A stretch of 37,276 nt of DNA from Haloferax mucosum ATCC BAA-1512 (GTDB lineage Archaea > Halobacteriota > Halobacteria > Halobacteriales > Haloferacaceae). The notes under the pieces are model-generated. The model was not told the origin of the DNA and made no database searches. It saw nothing but the letters and a program-made list of their open reading frames with translations. Below, piece by piece: positions 24,478 to 30,791 of this stretch (positions are counted from its first letter, which is position 1; every line of letters starts with the position of its first letter). The position numbers and the translations under genes are program-made. The stretch is from assembly GCF_000337815.1 (NCBI RefSeq), contig NZ_AOLN01000015.1, forward strand, positions 1-37,276, written 5' to 3'.

Positions 24478-25476
24478 ATGCGCCAATATCTCGACCTCGT
24501 GACAGACGTTCTCGGCACCGGACAGTACAAACCGAATCGAACGGGCGTAGACACAATCTCCGGATTTTCGAAACACTACGAAGTCGATCTGCAGGAGGGC
24601 TTCCCACTTCTCACGACGAAGGACCTTTCGGGATTCCGTTGGAACTCGCTCATCCACGAACTCCTGTGGTACCTCTCTGGAGACGAACACATTCGGACGC
24701 TCCGCGAGGAGACGAGTATCTGGGACGCGTGGGCCGACGCGGACGGACACCTCGACACGGCCTACGGGCGCTTCTGGCGGCGCTATCCCGTCCCCGAAGA
24801 CGGTCTGGAGGGCGAGGCGTGGCCCGACGACGACCACCGCTGGATGAACGACGAAGGCACGTTCGACCAGCTCGCCTACGTCCTCGACACCCTCGAAGAA
24901 AACCCCAACTCGCGCCGGATGGTCATCAACGCGTGGCACCCGGCGAACGCGGCGGTCTCGACGCTTCCGCCGTGTCATTACACGTTCGTCTTCAACGTGC
25001 AGGGTGACAAGCTCAATCTCCATTTGACCCAGCGCTCCGGCGACATCGCCCTCGGCGTCCCGTTCAACCTCGCGGCGTACGCGATTCTCGCGCAGGTCGT
25101 CGCCCAGCGCACCGGATTCGAACTCGGAAAGTTCGCGCACACGATTGTCGATGCGCACGTCTACTGCGGTACCGGCGAGCGCGGTGCGTGGTACGGTGAC
25201 AACCTCGACGAACTCCAAACCCGTCTGTCCAACGTGACGGAGTCCGAGGGCTACCTCGAAGTCCGCGAGTGGCTTCTCGATGCGGCCCCGGCGGAAGCCG
25301 ACGGCCAAGAGGATTACGACCACGTTCCCGGCCTGCTGTTACAGGCCTCGCGTGAGCCGCGTTCGCGGCCGAGTCTCGACGTGGCCGACGTGCCCCTATC
25401 GGAGCTTTCGTTCGACGATATCGTCCTCCGAGACTACGACCCGGACGACGGGATTCGCTTCGCGGTGGCCGAATGA
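24478..25476 (+). CDS. thyA: Thymidylate synthase, ThyA type
   Basis: 332 residues, longer than bacterial ThyA (about 264) mainly through a C-terminal extension. It makes dTMP from dUMP using methylene-tetrahydrofolate, releasing dihydrofolate. The catalytic cysteine is C166 in LPPCHYTFVFNV. The dUMP contacts QRSGDIALGVPFN and the N-terminal NRTGVDTISGF arginine loop are present, as is the late DAHVYCGTGE segment. The hdrB start overlaps its stop in ATGA, so the dihydrofolate it produces is reduced by the next gene product. In Haloferax this gene is known as hts. Confidence 0.96.
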   Translation: MRQYLDLVTDVLGTGQYKPNRTGVDTISGFSKHYEVDLQEGFPLLTTKDLSGFRWNSLIHELLWYLSGDEHIRTLREETSIWDAWADADGHLDTAYGRFWRRYPVPEDGLEGEAWPDDDHRWMNDEGTFDQLAYVLDTLEENPNSRRMVINAWHPANAAVSTLPPCHYTFVFNVQGDKLNLHLTQRSGDIALGVPFNLAAYAILAQVVAQRTGFELGKFAHTIVDAHVYCGTGERGAWYGDNLDELQTRLSNVTESEGYLEVREWLLDAAPAEADGQEDYDHVPGLLLQASREPRSRPSLDVADVPLSELSFDDIVLRDYDPDDGIRFAVAE

Positions 25477-26030
25477 GCGAGCGGACGGGTGACGGCGTCC
25501 AGTTCGCCCTCGTCGCCGCCGTCGCAGAAAACGGGGTTATCGGCCGCGACGGCGACATGCCGTGGCACCTCCCGGCGGACCTGCAACATTTCAAAGAGAC
25601 GACGATGGGCCACCCGGTCGTCATGGGCCGGACCACCTACGAGAGCATCGCGCGACAGGTCGGCGGTCCGCTTCCGGGACGTCAGAATATCGTTCTCACG
25701 AGTCAGGACCTCGACCTTCCGGAGGGTGCTGAAACGGTCGGCTCGGTCACCGAAGCCGTCGTCACCGCGGAGACGGCGGCGACAGAGATGGGAGTCGAAA
25801 CCGCGTACGTCGTCGGCGGCGCGACCGTCTACGAGCAGTTCCTCGACCGCGCGTCGAGACTGATTCTCACCGAACTGGACGACGCGTACGACGGGGATAC
25901 CTACTTCCCCGACTGGCGTGATACCGGAGACGAGACGTCGTGGGTCGAAGCCGCCCGCGACGCCCGCGACGACTTCTCGTTCGTCGTGTACGAACGACGC
26001 GGCGCGGCGACGACGGAGCAAACCCAATGA
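25473..26030 (+). CDS. hdrB: Dihydrofolate reductase
   Basis: 185 residues. It reduces dihydrofolate to tetrahydrofolate with NADPH. Typical motifs are VAAVAENGVIGRDGDMPWHL with the acidic active-site region, HPVVMGRTTYESIA for nucleotide binding, and VVGGATVYEQFLDRA. The ATGA overlap with thyA means translational coupling and a shared pathway step. The arrangement matches the Haloferax volcanii hts-hdrB locus, from which the symbol is taken. Its own stop overlaps the next small gene by ATGA as well. Confidence 0.95.
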   Translation: MSERTGDGVQFALVAAVAENGVIGRDGDMPWHLPADLQHFKETTMGHPVVMGRTTYESIARQVGGPLPGRQNIVLTSQDLDLPEGAETVGSVTEAVVTAETAATEMGVETAYVVGGATVYEQFLDRASRLILTELDDAYDGDTYFPDWRDTGDETSWVEAARDARDDFSFVVYERRGAATTEQTQ

Positions 26031-26239
26031 CAGGAACCACCGACGGCACCCGCTGGGAGTACAAAATCATTCGAACGACGGACGGCGGTCTCTTCAGCGG
26101 CGATACTGCGCCGATGGAAGACGCGCTGAACTCACTCGGAAACGACCGCTGGGAACTCGTGGAGTCGCTCTCCGATTCTCGCCCCGCCGGCTCGGGAACG
26201 GGGCAAACTGCACTCGTGTTCAAGCGACCAGTACCGTAA
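26027..26239 (+). CDS. DUF4177-like small protein in the thyA operon
   Basis: 70 residues from MTGTTDGTRWEYKIIRTTDG. The pattern WEYKII, LNSLGNDRWELVESL and a final ALVFKRP fits DUF4177. The start overlaps the hdrB stop by four bases (ATGA), making a three-gene thyA-hdrB-DUF4177 operon. No function is known for the domain. Its fixed position could hint at a link with folate or thymidylate metabolism, but that is inference. Confidence 0.85.
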   Translation: MTGTTDGTRWEYKIIRTTDGGLFSGDTAPMEDALNSLGNDRWELVESLSDSRPAGSGTGQTALVFKRPVP

Positions 26240-26264
26240 CGACTCGTGTAGGTGGTGGGTGAAA

Positions 26265-26411
26265 TTAGACCAACGTCACCCACGCTAAAAACGCGATAGC
26301 GCCTGTTTCTAGCACGTGAAAGAGCAACATCGCCTGCCACGCGATGTCGGGGTCGTCAGTCGCTTGCTGTCGCGTCTTCGACTGCGACGGTGTCGAATCA
26401 GAGGTGGCCAA
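26265..26411 (-). CDS. Probable 48-residue single-pass membrane protein
   Basis: On the minus strand a TTG at 26411 opens a frame of 48 residues beginning MATSDSTPSQSKT; a GTG at 26420 is an alternative. A Ser/Thr-rich polar N-terminus leads to DDPDIAWQAM and a hydrophobic C-terminal helix MLLFHVLETGAIAFLAWVTL. The sequence reads like a tail-anchored small membrane protein and has no better competing frame. It is convergent with the DUF4177 gene, 26 bases away. There is no obvious ribosome-binding site, so expression may be leaderless. Function unknown. Confidence 0.45.
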   Translation of the reverse strand: MATSDSTPSQSKTRQQATDDPDIAWQAMLLFHVLETGAIAFLAWVTLV

Positions 26412-26486
26412 CGAACCCACGAACGGCGGACCGCAAGACGCGAAAAAACCGGGACCGAAGCGATGGCGAGTCGGCAGTTCGAAGGC

Positions 26487-27794
26487 TTAGTCGCTGACGA
26501 TGAACTGGCTGGCGATTTCGACAACCTCGTCCATCGACTTCGACTCGTCAACGCCGTCGGGGAACGGCGACGTCGCGTTCAGTTCGTTGAGGAAGCTGGC
26601 GTGTCGGGCTTCGACGCTGTGGATTCCCAGTGCGGCCGAGAAGACTGCATCGCTCGTGACCGAGGGCGCGGCACCCGCGTAGGCGGCGACGCCGGTGTTT
26701 TCGAGCGCCTTGGCGACGCCGAGGAACTCGCTCGGCGTCTCGTAGCCGAAGTCGTAAGTCGCCTCCTCGACCGGCGTGCCGTCGAACTCTTCGACGGTCT
26801 TCGTGAGCGCCTCGACGTGGGCGGCCTCGTGTGCGCCGACCTGTTGGAGGTGTTCGTGAATGTTCGACCGGAACGTCTCTCCGAAGTCAGAGAGGGCGGA
26901 CGCCGAAGCGATTTCGTCGGGAGAGAACTCTTCGAGACCGTCGCGGTAGAACGCGTTTTCGAGGTGTTCGAGCGTCAACGCGTAGTTGAGCACGTCAACG
27001 TCGGTCGTCCCGTCGTCCATCTTTCGGTCCGGTTCCGGACGCGACATCTCGTTGGTTTCGTAGACGCTCGGGTCAACCTCGGACGTGATGAACCCGCCCG
27101 CGATGTCGAGGACTTCCGTCATCGTGCTGGCTTCGTCTACGGCCTTCGGGTACGGGCTGTCGCCGTTGACGAGGTTGAGGAAGCTGGCGTGTCGGGCTTC
27201 GACGCTGTGGATTCCGGCGGCGGCAGAAAGGATGTCGTTACTGACGACTGAGGGCGCGGCGCCCGCGTAGGCGGCGACACCGGTGTTTTCGAGCGCCTTG
27301 GCGACGCCGAGGAACTCGCTCGGCGTCTCGTAGCCGAAGTCGTAGGTGCCCTCTTTGACTGCCGTTCCGCCGAGGTCCTCGACGGTCTTCGTGAGCGCCT
27401 CGACGTGGGCGGCCTCGTGTTCGCCGATGACCGCGAGATACTCGGGGACTTCGCGGCGGATGCGCTCTCCGAACATCGAAAGCGAATCGGCCTCCATGAG
27501 TTCGTCGTCGCTGAACGTTTCGAGTCCGTCGCGGTAGAACGCGTTTTCGAGGTGTTCGAGCGTCAACGCGTAGTTGAGGATGGGAACGTCCGGGTTGCCC
27601 ATCGGTTCGTCGGTCGTGGTCGGTTCCTCCGTGGTCGTCATCGGCGATTCGGTCGCGGTCGTCGTCTCGGTCGGCTCACTGCCGGACCCGCCGTCGCCGG
27701 TACAGCCAGCAAGCGCCAGTAGCGTCGCCGTGGCGGTCGTACCGAGGAATGCGCGTCGGGTTCGGGGGGTGGCCGGTTTGTCGTTCGGGAACAT
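26487..27794 (-). CDS. Tat lipoprotein with two tandem ferritin-like domains
   Basis: 435 residues from MFPNDKPATPRTRRAFLG. Twin arginines (R13-R14), a hydrophobic core and lipobox LALAGC (Cys31) mark an exported lipoprotein. A Thr/Pro-rich linker (about 40-66) follows. Two similar domains (about 69-245 and 265-435) each contain LNYALTLEHLENAFYRDGL, GYETPSEFLGVAKALENTG and HSVEARHASFLN. The Glu and Glu-x-x-His positions (TLEHLE, EAAHVEAL, HSVEARH) fit a ferritin-like di-iron four-helix bundle (DUF4439/ferritin-2 type). Function on the cell surface, for example metal binding or oxidation, is unknown. The duplicated DNA is described separately. Confidence 0.88.
   Translation of the reverse strand: MFPNDKPATPRTRRAFLGTTATATLLALAGCTGDGGSGSEPTETTTATESPMTTTEEPTTTDEPMGNPDVPILNYALTLEHLENAFYRDGLETFSDDELMEADSLSMFGERIRREVPEYLAVIGEHEAAHVEALTKTVEDLGGTAVKEGTYDFGYETPSEFLGVAKALENTGVAAYAGAAPSVVSNDILSAAAGIHSVEARHASFLNLVNGDSPYPKAVDEASTMTEVLDIAGGFITSEVDPSVYETNEMSRPEPDRKMDDGTTDVDVLNYALTLEHLENAFYRDGLEEFSPDEIASASALSDFGETFRSNIHEHLQQVGAHEAAHVEALTKTVEEFDGTPVEEATYDFGYETPSEFLGVAKALENTGVAAYAGAAPSVTSDAVFSAALGIHSVEARHASFLNELNATSPFPDGVDESKSMDEVVEIASQFIVSD
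26692..27578. repeat. Intragenic direct repeat with a 588-bp offset
   Basis: The two ferritin-like domains share long identical DNA tracts at a constant 588-base spacing. Positions 26692-26756 equal 27280-27344 (65 bases) and 26938-26990 equal 27526-27578 (53 bases); the start of another shared tract lies near 26590 and 27178. The offset equals 196 codons, with no net insertion or deletion between the tracts compared. This indicates recent duplication or ongoing gene conversion. Confidence 0.85.
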
Positions 27795-27998
27795 CGTCGG
27801 TTCAGACCACCACACAGCAGTACATGACGATTTTCCGGGTTCTAACGCGATTCCGCCCGCAATGCATTCGCACTACGACCACATTGTCACCCAAATTCGA
27901 CGGCGGCCGCGGCGGAGTGCGATTTAGTGCCCGCCAAGCGTGACCGAATACGAATCTCTGCCGAATGACATTTGTTTGCCGGCGTCGTACCCGTCGGC

Positions 27999-28178
27999 AT
28001 GTCGGCACATTTCGAACTGTACGCTGACGCGCGCGACGAGTGGCGCTGGCGACTCGTCCACGACAACGGGAACATCATCGCCGACTCCGGCGAAGGCTAC
28101 GCATCGAAGCAAGGTGCTCAGCGGGGTATCGAGAGTGTCAAAGAGAACGCGCCGGAGGCACCCGTCGTCGAGGGGTGA
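27999..28178 (+). CDS. DUF1508 (YegP-like) family protein
   Basis: 59 residues from MSAHFELYADARDEWRWRL; an upstream in-frame ATG-like start at 27972 adds nine residues that do not fit the family. The DUF1508 pattern is FELY, WRWRLVHDNGNIIADSGEGY and KQGAQRGIESVKENAP. This small beta-beta-alpha fold often occurs as tandem pairs in bacteria and as single copies in haloarchaea. Function is not established. It is divergent from the ferritin-like lipoprotein gene and is followed by a hairpin plus T-run before psmA2. Confidence 0.88.
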   Translation: MSAHFELYADARDEWRWRLVHDNGNIIADSGEGYASKQGAQRGIESVKENAPEAPVVEG

Positions 28179-28360
28179 CGAGTAGACGAAGGTGATGTGA
28201 TTGATTCGAATGGCGTGACTGATTCAGCCGATTCGACTGACGGAGCAGGCACAGAACCCCGACGACGAGTGACCGCTTTGGCAATCGACCGCGATTCGGG
28301 AGCGACTCCGGCCCTACTTCGTCGATACGCCCCGTCGGACGGTCGCTCTCAGAATGAACC

Positions 28361-28390
28361 CCACACCCATGCCGGGTGTGGTGGCTTTTT
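28361..28390 (+). terminator. Hairpin plus T-run between DUF1508 gene and psmA2
   Basis: ccacaccc (28361-28368) and gggtgtgg (28374-28381) form a perfect 8-bp stem with a 5-base loop, followed closely by ttttt (28386-28390). It lies 183 bases after the DUF1508 stop and 65 bases before psmA2. It looks like an intrinsic terminator, but could instead be a leader element of psmA2 if that transcript starts upstream. Confidence 0.55.
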
Positions 28391-28442
28391 CCGCCTCCGG
28401 AACGGACCACGGGGTAATGACGAACGTCGCTGACGCGCGCGA

Positions 28443-28447
28443 GGAGG
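28443..28447 (+). promoter_or_regulatory. Shine-Dalgarno site of psmA2
   Basis: ggagg sits seven bases before the psmA2 ATG at 28455, in the run gaggaggttg. It supports this start codon and a leadered transcript. Confidence 0.6.
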
Positions 28448-28454
28448 TTGCACG

Positions 28455-29183
28455 ATGAACCGAAACGACAAGCAGGCGTACGACCGCGGAACGTCGCTTT
28501 TCTCACCCGACGGTCGCATCTATCAGGTCGAATACGCCCGCGAAGCCGTCAAGCGCGGCGCGCCGGTACTCGGCATCAGAACGGTTGACGGCGTCGTTCT
28601 CGCCGCTCGTCGTGCCACGCAGTCGAAACTTATGGAAGCAGAGAGCATCGAAAAGCTTCACAAACTCGAAGACACGCTCGGTGCCGCCACGGCAGGCCAC
28701 GTCGCCGACGCGCGCAAACTCGTCGATTTCGCCCGGACGACCGCACAGCGCGAACGCCTCCGCTACGGCGAACCCATCGGCGTCGAAACGCTCACCAAAG
28801 CGATTACCGACAACATCCAAGAGAGCACGCAGTCCGGTGGTATCCGCCCCTACGGGGCCTCGCTTCTCATCGGCGGCGTCGAAAACGGTGAGGGTCGCCT
28901 GTTCGCGGCCGACCCCTCGGGCACGCCGCAGGAGTGGAAGGCAGTCGCCATCGGCGGCCACCGCGACGACGTACAGGCCGCGCTCGAAGCCGGCTACTCC
29001 GACGACCTGACCCTCGAAGACGGTCTCACGCTCGCGGTCACGGCGCTTCTCGAAGCCGACCCCGACCTCGAAAGCGGCGAACTGAACATCGTGACGGTGT
29101 CCGAAGCGGGCTACGAAGTCGTTGACGAAGGCACCGCCTCTGAAGTGTTCGCGGACGCGACCGCGGAAGAACCCGAGGAGTAG
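28455..29183 (+). CDS. psmA2: 20S proteasome alpha subunit, second paralogue
   Basis: 242 residues. The N-terminal gate and alpha-ring signature AYDRGTSLFSPDGRIYQVEY and AREAVKRGAP are intact. Lys67 in SIEKLHKL corresponds to the lysine that binds the C-terminal tails of the PAN/Cdc48 ATPases. The usual acidic-lysine pair after the first strand is replaced by LAARRATQSK, a feature separating this from the main alpha-1 subunit. Haloferax assembles alternative 20S particles from alpha-1 and alpha-2, with alpha-2 levels changing with growth phase. The MOSC gene follows with no gap. Confidence 0.93.
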   Translation: MNRNDKQAYDRGTSLFSPDGRIYQVEYAREAVKRGAPVLGIRTVDGVVLAARRATQSKLMEAESIEKLHKLEDTLGAATAGHVADARKLVDFARTTAQRERLRYGEPIGVETLTKAITDNIQESTQSGGIRPYGASLLIGGVENGEGRLFAADPSGTPQEWKAVAIGGHRDDVQAALEAGYSDDLTLEDGLTLAVTALLEADPDLESGELNIVTVSEAGYEVVDEGTASEVFADATAEEPEE

Positions 29184-30011
29184 ATGATAGACGGGAGCGT
29201 GGATGAACCGGGTTCGTCGGCCGCCGATGCCGACGTCGTACTCGACCGAATCGCCATCTACCCAGTGAAATCGCTCGACCCCGAATTCGTCGAGCGGGCC
29301 GAAATCGTCGAAAACGGAGGGCTTCGCGGCGACAGAGAGTACGCCATCTTCGACGAGGACGGAAACTACGTCAACGGGAAGCGCGAACGAGCGGTCCACC
29401 GAATCCGCAGTTCGGTCGCTCTCGAAGCCGGGACTGTGCGTCTCAGTGCCCCCGAAATGGACGAGTACCACGGGCCAATCGGCGAGGCAGACGGGTGGCT
29501 CTCGGAATATTTCGGCTACCCGGTCGAACTCCGGCGAGACCGTGACGGTGGGTTTCCCGACGACACGGACGCGAGCGGTCCGACCGTCATCTCGACGGCT
29601 ACCATCGAGACGGTGGCTTCGTGGTTCGACGGCATCGACACCGACGAGATGCGTCGGCGACTCCGGCCGAATCTCGAACTCGACGCGCCCGACGCGTTCT
29701 GGGAGGACCATCTGTTCGACCAGCGCGAGACAACCGTCGAGTTCTCTTTCGAGACCACCGCGTTCGAAGGTGTCAATCCCTGCCAGCGCTGTGTCGTTCC
29801 GACCCGAAACCCCGATACTGGCGAAGAGACGCCGGGGTTCCGCGAGACGTTCGTGACCAAACGCCGCGAGACGCTCCCCGAGTGGTCCGGCGGCGACTGG
29901 TTCAACCACGACTTCAGGCTGATGGTCAACACGGCCGTTCCCGAATCGTCGTGGGGAGACGCGTTGTCGGTCGGTGATTCGGTCAGCGTCGGCGACGTAC
30001 TCGCCGACTGA
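29184..30011 (+). CDS. MOSC domain protein (YcbX-like)
   Basis: 275 residues. The N-terminal beta-barrel motif DRIAIYPVKSLDP and LRGDREYAIFDEDG, plus the C-terminal MOSC segment EGVNPCQRCVVPTRNPDTGE with its conserved cysteine, place it with YcbX/mARC-like proteins. These bind molybdenum cofactor and reduce N-hydroxylated compounds or handle sulfur. The start codon follows the psmA2 stop directly (TAG ATG), so the two are very probably cotranscribed. A ferredoxin domain, present in E. coli YcbX, is absent. The reaction here is unproven. Confidence 0.88.
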   Translation: MIDGSVDEPGSSAADADVVLDRIAIYPVKSLDPEFVERAEIVENGGLRGDREYAIFDEDGNYVNGKRERAVHRIRSSVALEAGTVRLSAPEMDEYHGPIGEADGWLSEYFGYPVELRRDRDGGFPDDTDASGPTVISTATIETVASWFDGIDTDEMRRRLRPNLELDAPDAFWEDHLFDQRETTVEFSFETTAFEGVNPCQRCVVPTRNPDTGEETPGFRETFVTKRRETLPEWSGGDWFNHDFRLMVNTAVPESSWGDALSVGDSVSVGDVLAD

Positions 30012-30076
30012 GCCGAGAGGCCATTTTTTCATCTCGAAGACACTATCGCATTTAGGTTGTCCGTCGGGTTTGTGTG

Positions 30077-30431
30077 ATGTATGTCCACACCCCACCGATG
30101 CCCGGGTCGTCGATACCGACGGCGTCCGCAGTCCACGAAATCGTCGAACACGGTATCGAATCCGGGATTCCAGCTTCCGCCGTTGCAAAGGCCGAAGACG
30201 CCGCCGAGCGCTTCGAGAGATGAGTTGCTGGACGAACACGGACTCTCGTCCGAAGCGGCTCTCGAAGCCGCGACCGTCGGTGGGGCGGACCCCCTCGGGT
30301 TGGACGACGTGGGGAAAATCGAACCGGGGTACGTCGCTGACCTCGTCGTCCTCGGTGCCGACCCGACCGTGGACCCGAGCGCGTGGCGGACCGTCAGACA
30401 GGTGTATCGAGCAGGGACGCAAGTCGTCTAA
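30077..30431 (+). pseudogene. Truncated, frameshifted amidohydrolase
   Basis: Frame one reads MYVHTPPMPGSSIPTASAV to AEDAAERFER and stops at 30221-30223. An overlapping frame continues DELLDEHGLSSEAALEAAT to GYVADLVVLGADPTVDPSAW and ends at 30431. Joined, these resemble the C-terminal half of imidazolonepropionase-like amidohydrolases. The barrel start with the HxH metal ligands is missing. The segment between RFER and DELL, where related enzymes carry about 35 residues including a metal-binding Asp, appears deleted. It is therefore 5'-truncated with an internal deletion and a frameshift, and lies just before tRNA-Glu. Confidence 0.75.
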
Positions 30432-30476
30432 TCGCAACACGTCAGGGGGTATCACGGCCAATTTGAAGCGACAGCC

Positions 30477-30485
30477 TTTTACAAT
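30477..30485 (+). promoter_or_regulatory. TATA-like element of tRNA-Glu
   Basis: ttttacaat lies about 31-39 bases before the tRNA 5' end, the usual place for an archaeal tRNA promoter. It is identified by composition and distance. Confidence 0.45.
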
Positions 30486-30515
30486 CTTACCTGATAACAA
30501 ATGGTGTACCAACGT

Positions 30516-30590
30516 GCTCTGTTGGTGTAGTCCGGCCAATCATATCACCCTCTCACGGTGATGACCAGGGTTCGAATCCCTGACGGAGCA
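30516..30590 (+). tRNA. tRNA-Glu (anticodon CTC)
   Basis: 75 bases. The acceptor arms gctctgt and acggagc pair over seven bases with one G-U. The anticodon stem tcacc/ggtga encloses ctctcac with anticodon CTC. The T-arm is cagggttcgaatccctg, and the discriminator base is A. CCA is not encoded, and there is no intron. It reads GAG codons. It lies between an amidohydrolase pseudogene and an intact amidohydrolase. Confidence 0.95.
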
Positions 30591-30791
30591 CTTCTCTCGA
30601 ATTCTAACCTGTGAGCGACAGCGGTCGTATTCGGGTTCAATTCCTCCCAAGACTCGTCGGCAAGCAGTGGCGACCTCGAATCCGTTCGCACTCGTAGCAC
30701 CGGCACCTCGGCCCGAATCGCGTGGGACGCCTGACCGTGCGGACAACCAGTTCCGCACATATTTCACGCCCGCTCTACTACCCAAACGAGG

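Noticed and set aside
28503-30539. Long 678-residue minus-strand reading frame
   Set aside because: It is antisense to psmA2 and the MOSC gene, both of which have clear family motifs.
30620-30645. Second tRNA-like T-arm (gggttcaattcc)
   Set aside because: The flanking bases do not form a T-stem and no acceptor or anticodon arm can be built around it.
30540-30785. Minus-strand frame crossing tRNA-Glu, containing VRDSNPGH
   Set aside because: That peptide is the well-known artefact of translating the antisense strand of a tRNA T-arm.
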